Source: Gracilariopsis chorda (taxonomy: Eukaryota > Rhodophyta > Florideophyceae > Gracilariales > Gracilariaceae). Taken from it: 32,123 nt of DNA. The stretch is taken from contig NBIV01000597.1 in NCBI GenBank assembly GCA_003194525.1, positions 1-32,123 on the forward strand. Reading direction: 5' to 3'. Position numbers and translations under genes: made by a program. Shown here one piece after another: positions 18,258-27,872 of the stretch. The stretch's first letter is position 1; each line of letters starts with the position of its first letter. Under the pieces are notes generated by a model. It was not told where the DNA came from and did not search any database. It saw only the letters and a program-made list of their open reading frames with translations.

Positions 18258-19630
18258 GTGTATACAAGAATCACCGTGTTGTACCATCCGTCAGCACGGA
18301 CGAGGCTGTTTGTGCAGAGGGCACATGTATCATTTCCCAACCGCCGCTGTCATTGCACCACCTTAACGTTCTCTCTTCCCATTCTGTCTATCTTTCCACT
18401 ATTTCTTTACCAGTGGCAAACTCTCACCATTATTATGCATTCTCTTCCCCTTTCTGTACTGGATCATATTCTAGACTCTTCACATGGCCTCCAATGGCAG
18501 CCGCTACATTCTGACACCCAACAACCCTCCCCTTCAATGACGAAGCCAAACATAACTGCCGCAGGCTCCCCCGTCTTCCAGCTAAGACATACCACGATGG
18601 AGGCCTCCCAAAGCCTTTGCCGCTTATCCCCTGGACCTGGAACAGCTCCACGTGCAGCAGTTTATCCATGGTCCTCGGCATCTGGGCGAAGTCCACCCCG
18701 ATCGTCTCAAGCTGTTCCGAGAAAAAAAATGGAAGCTTATGATACAGGAGTTCAGGGCTATGGAGCACGGAAGGCAGGGGGAGGGCGTGGGTTGTCTTTC
18801 ACTGAGCTCGAACTGGAAAGCTTTCTTGACTTACTAGCAGAACAATCGCCTATTCGTAACGACGAATGGGAGGCTTTGAAAAGAACAAATCAGTCGCGCT
18901 GGCCGAACGCAAATAGGTAAATGGATTCCCCTCGCCGCAAATGTGCTGCGCTTTACCGTAAATCAGTTTCAAATGGAGATACGAGAATCACACTATCAGT
19001 GTTGAGAGCAAAAGACTTACGTGCGGAAAGGACTGCAAGGGTAGATATGGGTGAAGGAAAGGAGGCAGAGGCGGATATGTTTTTCTTGGAGGACGATGGG
19101 GAGAGAGGAACAGAGGTTATTGAAAATTACAATGAAGAAACCACGAGTTGTGAGGAAATACAAGCACTACACGAATATCCCAGATCAACAACGCCGTCTA
19201 CTTCCAGACCTGCTTTTCCAATCATCCATAAGAGACGCAAAAGAGGAAGTTTAGATGATAATGCTGGCGTGACAGAGCTTATCAAGGCAAAAATCTTGCA
19301 AGAACAGGCGTTTTGGGCAACTGTTAGAGAGCGCGCTTTGAACAGGAGAAAGAGAAAAACCGACAAAGACAGTTAAGGGAGGATCGGATTCAGGCCAAAA
19401 ATCGGGAGGAGGAGGATAAACGCGGACAGAACCAGGAGAAGCAGGCAGATTTTCTACGAGAGGAAGATAGGAGAACACGGTAGAGCTACATGAAAATGTC
19501 GCTCGCGGTTCTAGCAAGAAGAAGCAATCATCATAACATTCCATCCCAGCCATTACGCTCTGCATTTTCTCAAGAACGTAATCGCGCAGACTCTAAGCCT
19601 GCTGACAGTCAACAGACAAAACGATCTTGA
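18258..19630 (+). pseudogene. SANT/Myb-like (DUF6818-like) protein, broken
   Basis: The conserved block GLSFTELELESFLDLLAEQSPIRNDEWEALKR, then SRWPNANR, then (after an in-frame TAA at 18918-18920) MDSPRRKCAALYRKSVSNGD, reads as the trihelix SANT/Myb-like domain of the DUF6818 type, a DNA-binding fold. The N-terminal 150 codons are low-complexity. The true start may be a later ATG such as 18435. A second frame (18921-19376) carries acidic and Lys/Arg-rich sequence. After a frameshift near 19365 a Glu/Arg/Gln-rich probable coiled coil continues (REEEDKRGQNQEKQ), stops once near 19494 and ends about 19630. It converges on a Harbinger transposase fragment. PIF/Harbinger elements usually encode a SANT/Myb-like partner with the transposase, so this is likely that partner. 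Confidence 0.65.
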
Positions 19631-19707
19631 ATTACCAAGGGAGACCATATCGAGCGTAGGGCTACGTATTTTATCATGGATAAAGTTAAGAGATTTCACA
19701 CATTTCT

Positions 19708-19822
19708 TCAACTTAAAAACATGTTAGCTTCCCGACTTAGATTGGGCATGTAAAAGTTTAGGATCTGGTTAAGACCAAGGAGACAGGTGGTTATATTTAA
19801 CAGTCTTACACCTATATGTAGA
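19708..19822 (-). pseudogene. PIF/Harbinger transposase, C-terminal fragment
   Basis: The minus strand reads LLNITTCLLGLNQILNFYMPNL then a stop at 19708-19710, which fits the C-terminus of DDE_Tnp_4 transposases. The frame continues directly from the fragment at 30896-32123 once E2 and one GTAGA copy are discounted. E2 therefore interrupted this gene. Confidence 0.72.
19818..19822. repeat. Target-site duplication of E2, left copy
   Basis: GTAGA occurs immediately before TGTGGTGC at the E2 edge and again at 30896-30900 immediately after the other LTR. Five bases is the usual Ty3/gypsy duplication length. Confidence 0.85.
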
Positions 19823-20663
19823 TGTGGTGCCAAACCGTGAGCTAACGGAAGAAACCCACTACCGCGGACGGGACACCTCAAGGTGTTCAGCCTTGCTCCC
19901 CTGTATGGGGTAACTCAGCCGTAGAGCCCTCCGAGTAGTGGGCGCGTGCCGGGCGTAACTCTGGGCGACTACGTCCTGCCTTACAGACGGAGGTGTGTAG
20001 GATGGCTTAGAACCGGGGATCTGGATGCACCCGGCCATGGCTATCTTCGGGGACCAGAATGGGCGTACAACGACGAGCCGCACTGCGGAGCACTGTCTTG
20101 TGACAACGATAAATGATCCCGAGACTTCAGGGCAAACCTGGATACAGGGCGGAGTAAAATGAGCCGTAACACGGGTAAGTAGACCAAATAAAGAAACAAG
20201 TAAAGAAACAATTACCATTACTAACGGGTGGTCACTCCTCGGTGAGACGAGGGGGATAACTACACTGGAAGCCTTGAAGGGACCCTCCAAGAGTGGAGTT
20301 GTACCCGTAAATCGACGGTGAAGTTAGAGCCAAGTCGTCGTTGGAGTTTTACTTTTGGGCAGGAGCGGCGGCCGCCGCTCCCTTAAATACCATAGCTGAA
20401 AACATTCAGTAAAATACACTAAGTATTCCGGCACAGCCGGGCAGCACACCCACGTGTGCTACTTGGCCCGTGGACACGGAGCACACCACTAGTCGGGCGC
20501 ATCACGTCCCACGTATACTATTATTACCTTCTATACAGAGGTACCCCCTAATGGGGCCGTCAGGTGACGCATACTCATATACACCCTATCCATCCGGGGA
20601 TACCGGCATCCCGTTATGAGAAACGGTTTGATCTCTTCGTTCCTGAGGGCACATCGCACCACA
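19823..20663 (-). repeat. 3' LTR of E2
   Basis: 841 bp matching 30087-30895. The ends TGTGGTGC and GCACCACA are perfect 8-bp inverted repeats. On the element strand a TATA-like TATTTAAG (complement of about 20382-20389) is followed at once by a 20-bp GC palindrome (20362-20381). Compared with the other LTR it has about 27 extra bases near 20392-20420. The start codon of aORF2 (20616) lies inside it. Confidence 0.92.
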
Positions 20664-22593
20664 CCTCCCCTCCTTGGGCTTGAACATCTCACCGCACCGC
20701 GGGCGATTCCATCAACGATGGGCGTACGTAGTCGAGACAACTCGAGCGAGATGACCAAAATATCGAAAGGGCAACGCGAACTCGCGCTTGTGCCCTACGA
20801 ACCTTCTGCAAGGCATCCAGTCCCCTTCGCAATGAGGAACTACAACCATCCTCCGACCAACCCTTCCGCGGTGCCTTCGTATCTGCGCATTCCGCAATAT
20901 CTGTGGCGTACTCTGGCTGCTCGGCTTTTTGTGACCGCGCAACCACGGTTTAGCTCGGTGCCGTTGCCCCCTTCACTGTCGACTCTTCCACCGTCGTAGG
21001 CTCTTGTTGAGAACGTTCCCGCAGCTGCGAGTCAACCGGAGCAACCGCATTTCCGGGATTGGAGCGAGGCAGCTGGCGCTGCGCGGTGGCACCTAGCAGA
21101 CAGTGGCCATCGTACGGGTCTCTCCGAATTCGGACTCCTTCCATCCACTCTGAGTGGTTTGCCATGGCTCATGGTTCGTCCCTGGTGCTCTTCGGGCACT
21201 CCGCTGATCGACTCGTGCGCAGTCGATGGCATCCTTCCCGGCGGGTTGCCGGTATCCTTTGTCCGGTCATGGGACTGGCGCGCACACATTGCGCTTCCCA
21301 CATCGCTGTTGTGGTGGGCTCCGCATGAGTCGGAGTGACGCGCTCGTGACGATATGGCCCGACTTGGGTATCGCCGATTTCATCTGTTAGCCAACGAGAT
21401 GCCAGTTCCCCCGCATTACGTGTTTGATGTTGCGTATTACCGAACATACGGAGAAGTGTCCTATGGTGACCGTTTGTACGGGTCTTGCCTGAGCTGGACC
21501 AATACGCTGAGAGCGTGCAGCCGTACCAGGACCTGATCCTGTGGACCCGTCCGATTCTTCGGGCAGAAATTCGGTATCTCTGGAAAAGCTGGTGCTGTGA
21601 GTTGTTCGAATGGATCCGCTTCGTGCGGAAGCAACGTTCCCGACGGGGTCTCCCGGTTCCATACCAGCACATTGAGATCGAACGCCTCAATTGGAGGGCT
21701 TGGGGATCGCTATGTTCCACTGCCAGTGTTCTGGCCGGCAGTAGAGTTCCCACGAGGGTTGTAACGTGGAGTTACCTCCGTTTTCTCACCTATGTGTACT
21801 CACGGTTCCTGAATAACCCACCTCGGGGTCTTTGAATTCTTCTTGCCACTGAGTAAACGGTCTGGATTGCCGCTTTTCTCCTGTGGGAGATGTACGACAA
21901 GTACTGACTTTGATTCTTGGCGGAGCTGCTCGTCAGTCTATTCACTTCGTCGATCTCTCCGAGGTACTCGTTTCCGAGTGTAACGCGCATGGAGCGACCG
22001 GTTTGGTGGACATCATTGACCAAGTCGATTGGGGTCACGTTCCAGCCACGCAAGCGTCAGATGGAATTCGCCGCCGTTGGGACAAGTCTCCCGAGCGGAA
22101 TGTCGCAGCTGGCAACTTCGTGTTCTTCGACCCATGGAATGGGAGTTCATCACCGCCACAGAACCGGGTCAACGCCGCCAAGCCAAGCGGATAATTCGGA
22201 CGGGAATCCATCGGGCTTCGTCTTCGTCAAAGAAGACAACGCCGAGGGAGCCACGAAGCGGATGAGCCCATGGTGGATGGGAACGAGGATGTCTCGGAGA
22301 TCGATTTACTGACGGCGTCGGGGCATCTGGTGGAGCGGGTGGTTTACCAGTGAGAGGACTCATAACTCCGGTGGCTTCGCCTCGGTAGAGCTTCGTGCAG
22401 CAGTGCCGACCTGCAAGTCGCGGTAGTACGCCAGTTCCTTGCTGGGCTTGGAGTGCCCGTCCTTCCGACGGTGACTTCCCTCTCACAGTTGCAGGCCCTG
22501 GCCTCCGAGTACCTGCGGGGAGGTGGTGGTGGAAGTAGCCACGGCGGTTACTCCTCTGGCATGGGAGGCTCGTCCCTCATATGGGGTAAGTAA
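20616..22593 (+). pseudogene. Antisense ORF (aORF2) of E2, decayed homologue of aORF1
   Basis: It is collinear with aORF1 but split over frames. The ATG lies 47 bp inside the LTR, and the sequence then crosses the polypurine tract. Later blocks matching aORF1 are DGILPG and SWDWRAHIALPTS, YVFDVAYYRTYGEVSYGD (about 21420), RPILRAEIRYLW, VPYQHIEIE, FLLWEMYDKY, DQVDWGHVP, NFVFFDP and finally VVRQFLAGLG before TAA 22591-22593. The span of 1978 bp almost equals the 1977 bp of aORF1. Breaks include the stop at 20997-20999, several frame changes between 21000 and 21500, and TGA and TAA near 21834-21857 at places where aORF1 has Trp. The function is unknown, but homology over the whole length shows this antisense gene predates the split of the two elements. 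Confidence 0.8.
20664..20677 (-). promoter_or_regulatory. 3' polypurine tract of E2
   Basis: On the minus strand CCCAAGGAGGGGAGG runs straight into TGTGGTGC, the LTR start. It differs slightly from the TAAGGAGGGGGAG core seen elsewhere. Its complement encodes Pro-Pro-Leu-Leu of aORF2. Confidence 0.8.
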
Positions 22594-22711
22594 GTAGCGG
22601 GGGTCCATTGATAGTGTGGGAACCACCTAGTAGTAGGCTGCAAAAGAATTCTCCGGCGAAGCCGGTGGGACTAAGTCTCTTCCTTTTCCTTTCCTCTTCT
22701 CTTCTTCTTAG
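22586..22711 (+). other. Candidate intron at the end of aORF2
   Basis: GGTAAGTAAGTAG at 22585-22597 is a near-ideal 5' splice site overlapping the aORF2 stop. A dense pyrimidine run ending CTTCTTCTTAG at 22711 is a near-ideal 3' site, and CTAAG at about 22671 could serve as branch point. Removal of 126 bases would skip the TAA and add about 12 codons. The E1 counterpart has the pyrimidine tract and an AG but no clear donor. Confidence 0.35.
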
Positions 22712-25523
22712 GCTTCTTTTCCACAATGAAGCCGTGGTTTTCGCCATAGGGCGGTGGTTTTTCTGCAGTTAGCGGTCGTAACACACGAGTTGTGGGTGGT
22801 CAGCGCACCTGGCATGATGCAGTGTAGCTGGGATTGACGTCCATGTCCTTCGGTGGTACTGTAGTACCTTCGAACGAGGGAGATGCTTCGATGGGCTCGA
22901 GAGTGTCCCTTTTCAGGGGGGTACTTGTACAAATGGACTCGGTATAGTAGCTCCCCGTCGGGGTTGAACTCGTGATTCGCGATAGTGTCGATGACAAATT
23001 CCTTGTCGTAGAATTCCCACAACTTCTGTGGCTCGGCTCTTCCCTTGGCCATGAAGTCCTGTCCACTAGGGATGTGGTTCCCGACGATTTCGGAGTTCCG
23101 TGTCGACGGTAACGCGTCTTGGATGCCAGTTTTTTCCCCTTTCTTATGCCAGGGGAAACCTGGGAGGTTGACGATCCGTTGCTTGGGTGGCTCTACGACT
23201 CTTTTCGTGTTCTGCACGCAAGCGTGAGTCACTTCCAGATGCAAGTCATCCCGGGTAACCAATTTCTTTGGTCTAGGTGTGAGGTCCCGTTTTGACGCTG
23301 TAGCTCCCGCTTCGCGCTCGCTCAGCGTGCAGAGTGCGGTGACGTGCCGTGGCGGCGTTTTGCCATCAGGTGCGTGGGTGCCGGTGCCAACCGTCGTGTT
23401 GTGCGCGGGTGCGCCATTAATTTCAAAATTTTCGAATTTTGGCTCTGACCCATGCACTACAGGACAACGCTCAACGCGTGTGGTACGGTGCCGCGGTGGC
23501 AGTTCTGCCTCTACGGCGTGTGGTGTTCCCCCCTTATGGGGCTTTTCCTTCAAGTCAGGTGAGCTCCCTTCTGGGCTCAAGGTCCATGCGCTCTCCGTTA
23601 TTACGGCACTCGTCCCGTCGGCTGCGCGGTGTCTTGGTTGCCTTACCCGGTCTGCAGTCACCAAGGGGTCTCGGGTTTTCCGCGTATTGGCCTTAGGAGC
23701 CCGCCGCGGTGCTTCTCCCACATCCTTGGGCAGCGCGCTGCCATCGGTGGGAGCTTCCACTCGCATCTTGTGCTCTGGCGGTGGTGGGAGGGACTGCGAG
23801 CGAGCAGGATCCCCCTCCCCCTCCTTAGGCGGAGAGGTGGGACTCGAAACGAGGATCGCTGTATCCGGGGCGATGCGCATATGCACTTGGGTGGTAGCCG
23901 ACGAGGTTGGGTGGTTCTTCAATTCCGTGGGCAGGTCGGCGAGGCCCCGTTACGGGTGGGGCAGAAATGGGAGACGGGTTATCTCCCTTCGACCGAGGCT
24001 GACGAGTCCGATGGGTGCTCTTCCATGGCTTTGGGTGATTCTCTTGCCATCGGAGACGGTTGGGGAGCGCGAACAACGCGATCACGCGGGATGCACTCGT
24101 GTCGCCCTTTTATATCAAGGACAACCGTGTCAGCGGTGGTAGAGACAATCCTGTAGCGTCCCTCCGCGATCGGAGACAGTTTATGTCGCCGTTCTTTTTC
24201 AGGGTTGTAATACTCCTTACGGAGGAACACGAACTCGTGAGCACCGATGTTCAGGACACGATCTACCTTTGCGTCGAAGTTCCGCTTGTAAGCGGCTTGC
24301 GCCTTGGACATGGCTTTCCGTACGACTGGTAGTATGTTGGTTAACCAAGCTTTCCAGGTGTCCCTGTGCTGCCGGTGTGACGGGGGCTTATCCAACGTGG
24401 GTTTGGGCTCGATAGCCACTGGCGGTGGAACTCTACAGAGTACCAACTCGAATGGATAGATTCCAGTGACCATGTGGACCTGCATATTGCAGGCGTAGGT
24501 GACTGCGTCGGTGTGCAGGTCCCATTCAGTGAGGTTATCCGCAACAAACGTCCGTAGGGCGTTCAACATGGTGCGGTTGAATCTCTCCACCTGCCCGTTT
24601 GCCTGCGGTTGATAGGTGGAGGTAAACCAGTTCTTGATGTCAAGAATAAGACACAGGTCGTGGAAGAATTTTGCTGCCAATTGCGAGCCATTATCCGATA
24701 ACAGGTCAATCGGCGGACCGTATGTGAACACCCAGTGGGCAACGAAAGCCTTCGCGACGGAGATAGCTGAATTCTTTGAAAGGGGAACAGTCCGCACAAG
24801 CTTCAAGAACCTGTCAGTGACTACCAGCAAGTAGTGGTTACCCCGAGGTGTTCGGAAAATTCCCCGAGAATGTCGATAGCGACAAGCTCCAGGGGGGCCC
24901 GTGCCGGGAAAAGGACCAATTTCTTGTCATATTTCCGCAGCTTCACGCGGTTCCTTGCGCAGTCTGAACATCCACGTACGGTGGCATAGGCGTCCACCGC
25001 CCATGGCAGGCCAGTAAAAGTCCTTTCCCAAGGTGTAGTACTGCTTCCTCCTGCCTGGATGGGCGGATAACTTCGCATGATGGGATAGATTCAAAACTCG
25101 GGACTGTAGGGAGTGTGGGACCACTATCTGTGGGCGCTCCTGAACAGTACGGATGAGATATCTCTGATCGTTTGTCGTGAAGGGAAGCTGAGCTCCCCGT
25201 TTAGACGGGTACGTAGCCCCGTGCAGCAGATCGGAGTACTGCTCCCGGATGACCTCTTCCGGTGTGCTCGGTACGAAGGTACTGGTTGTAGCCTCTGCGT
25301 TCGACGCGGCAAGGATTGCATCAATGATATCATCTTCTGAGTTCAAATCGATGTCATCCTCCTGGTATTCTAACAGGAAACAAGGTATGTCCAGGTCGTC
25401 CACCGGTTCAGCTTCTCCGCTGGTGGGGAGGCGGGAGAGAGCGTCAGCCTGGTTGTTCAGTAGCCTCTTCTTGTACTGTACCTCGAAGTCAAATTCCGAC
25501 AATTGGAGCCTCCACCGCATCAA
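22708..25523 (-). pseudogene. IN: RNase H end - integrase - linker - chromodomain of E2 pol, broken
   Basis: Four open pieces (24927-25523, 24821-25078, 23979-24830 and 22708-23922) in three frames align with the E1 1058-codon product. The zinc domain (LSHHAKLSAH and CSDCA) is split by a frameshift near 25030. The catalytic core is retained: Asp in LVAIDILG, Asp in LLSDNG and Glu in QVERFN. The GPY motif reads EGRYRI. A frameshift near 23950 leads into the Pro/Arg/Thr-rich linker, which contains KEGEGD encoded by the purine tract. The chromodomain begins KEFVIDTIANHEFNPDGE and is broken by a frameshift after YKYPP, with DTLEPIE in another frame. The coding end is therefore nearer 22830 than 22708. 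Confidence 0.85.
23811..23829 (-). promoter_or_regulatory. Internal polypurine tract 2 of E2
   Basis: On the minus strand CCTAAGGAGGGGGAGGGGG lies in the linker coding region, the same place as 6689-6706 in E1, and contains the TAAGGAGGGGGAG core exactly. Confidence 0.62.
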
Positions 25524-26942
25524 GCGGCCAGACGGCTCGGCAATGGAGAGAAACCATCGTAACGCCTAATGCTCGGTGTGTACCGTGAAGCAGGTTCCCA
25601 TTAAATATGGGTGGAGGGTCTGCAGAGCCCAGACAACAGCCAGGCACTCCTTCTGGGACACCTAGTAGTTCCTCTCATGTACATTAAGGCTTCGTGACCA
25701 ATATCCAATTTGGTATCGCTCTGCACTCTCTGTGGTTTGGAACAGGGCGCATCCGATCTGGACGTTGCTCGCATCCGTTTCAACGGTGTATGGTAGCCCG
25801 AGTTTCGGTAGTGACAGAACCGGGGATGGAACCGGGGATGATGTCACTGCATCCACAAGGGATGAGAAGGCCTCTTCCTCAAGGTCATCTAATGGTTCCA
25901 GATTGACTGGTTGTCCCTTGCAGAGGAGATTGTTGAGGGGTGCGGCAATATCCGCGAAGCACGGGATGAAGCGATGGTACACGTTGCACAAGCCGAGAAA
26001 AGGTCGGAGCTCCGTTTGGGTCGACCGGAGCTTTGCCTCCTTGAGGGACTTAACCCGCACCCCGTCAATTGACAACCGTCCTGGACGGATTAGGTGACCG
26101 AGGTATTTCACTGTGTCGGTGAAGAACCCAAATTTCTTGAGCTTAAGTGTGATACCTGCATCTCGTAGGACCCGCATGATATCCCTGACGTGGTTCAGGT
26201 GTTCATCCAGGTTACTGTAAAAAGACAATGATATCTCCCAGGTAAACCAGGCAGGTGTTCCACTTAAAGCGGGCTAACAAAATGTCCACAGCTCGCTGGA
26301 AGGTGGGGGGCGCATTTGTAAGTCCAAACGGCATCCGTTTGAAACGGTTCAGGCCTTGGTGACAGACAAACGCCGTCTTATCATGGTCCTTCCCTAACTG
26401 GAACTTGCCAGTATCCCCAATTCGTGTCAAGGGTAGTGAACACCTTCGCACTTCCAAGCGAGTCAATACATTCATCCATCCTGGGGATGGGACATACGTC
26501 TTTGACGGTAATGGCATTAAGTTTGCGGTAGTCGATAAAAAAGGGCCATGACCCATCAGCATTGGGAGCTAGCACTACCGGCGAGGCCCAAGGGACTAAG
26601 CCAGGTCGGTGACGCCTGCGCGTAACATCTTCTCAACCTGAGATTTCTCCTCCCTCCGAGCTGTCGGTCCAGCCCCGTAAGGGTGTTGCGAGATTGGCCG
26701 TAAATTCGGGAGTAAGTCAATCCGGTGTTCGATGATCCCGATTTTGCCAAGAGAATCATCCCACATAGTGGTGAATTCGTGTAACATATCCCGTAGTTGT
26801 TCACGGTGAGACTCTGCCATGGCTGAGATCCAAAGATTCGAGCCCCTGGATTGGGTTTCTTTCTTTCACTTCCCGGTGATCTGGGTCTCAAGTTGGAAAC
26901 GAATGGGGTGCCTGCCTTCGTGAGAGCGGTGAGAGTCTCCAA
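25524..26942 (-). pseudogene. RT: Reverse transcriptase - RNase H of E2, inactivated
   Basis: The pieces 26596-26820, 26381-26575, 26212-26562 and 25662-26228 align with E1 RT (HRIDLLPNLRPISQHPYGAGP, FIDYRKLN, PIPRMDE, TLDTNWGYWQVP, MPFGLTNAPPTFQ, KYLGHLIRPGR, FLGLCNVYHRFIP). The active-site YLDD reads YLGD, with GGA at 26236-26238, so the first of the paired catalytic Asp is lost. A 12-bp tandem duplication (about 25817-25840) inserts extra SPVP residues. RNase H carries TAG stops at 25662-25664 and near 25568, and TDH reads TEH. It is inactive by several independent lesions. Confidence 0.9.
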
Positions 26943-26990
26943 TTTCTCGGCTCTTGCGATTGGGAACCAGATTGGGAACTAGATCCCGGG

Positions 26991-27006
26991 CCTCCCCCTC
27001 CTTAGG
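26991..27006 (-). promoter_or_regulatory. Internal polypurine tract 1 of E2
   Basis: On the minus strand CCTAAGGAGGGGGAGG is located between protease and RT coding sequence, as at 3574-3589 in E1. In one frame it again encodes Lys-Glu-Gly-Glu. Confidence 0.62.
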
Positions 27007-27823
27007 TTCCAAAATCCGAGAACATCGGCTGCAGAGACCTTGTTAGGTACTATTGCCGCAGGATGCGGAGGACGGTGCCTATGAAATGGTTTTTAACCAA
27101 CCACTGTTGGGTAGTACCAACGTTTGCCAAGAGCACCTGAAGCGTTGTTCGGGCTCGACAAGCACAACTCCGTTTGCTACGGCGAGGCTGCGGTTCTCTT
27201 ATAACAAGGGGAATGGGGTGGATTGTCTGTAGGCCACGTGCGCGGAAAAGCTTGAAGCGGCGGGATAGAGACCGATAGAGAAACTAGGAGTTTCATTGAC
27301 GGGCGATTCGTTTCTAGCGATTGTTGGGCTGCTGGCAGCGGAACCTGTTTCTTGACTGCCTGCCGCACGGGTTTCCGAACAATCGGTATTGTCGTTCCGT
27401 CCGTCAGCTCAACGGTGTTATCGCGGGGTCTGATTGATTCCACGAAGCGATCGCAGAAGTCGCAGCCAAGAATAGTCGGGGCTGCTAACGCCTTGTAAAC
27501 AAGGAACTGAAGCCGCGCAACGCAGCGTCCTAGCTTCACAACGAGGTCGATCGAGCCGATCGTAGAAAGTGGCTTGTTCTTCGCGTCTGCGAGGTCAACC
27601 GGTGGTGGTGGGCGAACCCGAGCACGCAGATTCGGGGGTATCAGAGGCAGAACCAAGAAATTGGGCCAGGCACCCGTATCGAGTACGGATAATTGGCGAA
27701 CCATATACTGACTGGAAACCCCCAGTTCGGCGTAAACTTTTTAATTTCGTTTCGCCATGACCAGGACTCTATCCGAAATACGGATATTTTCGACCGTACC
27801 CACGGGCAACGAAGAACACCCAA
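27007..27823 (-). pseudogene. pro: Aspartic protease region of E2 pol, broken
   Basis: The open piece 27177-27704 contains VLDTGAW (active site) and TILGCDF, and aligns with E1 over DRFVESIRPR. Upstream, MAKRN is followed by a TAA where E1 has Tyr. Downstream, after frameshifts, FQVLLANVG...GTVL and QPMFSDFGT match the end of the E1 protease frame. The catalytic Asp is kept but the frame is not continuous. Confidence 0.82.
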
Positions 27824-27872
27824 GTGTTCCGAGTCGAGTTCACGTCTGTGGTGGCCACTTCCTTTGTGAGGA

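Noticed and set aside
21820..21910. UGA read as Trp in aORF2
   Set aside because: One Trp position is TAA, not TGA, and frameshifts surround it. Ordinary decay explains it better.
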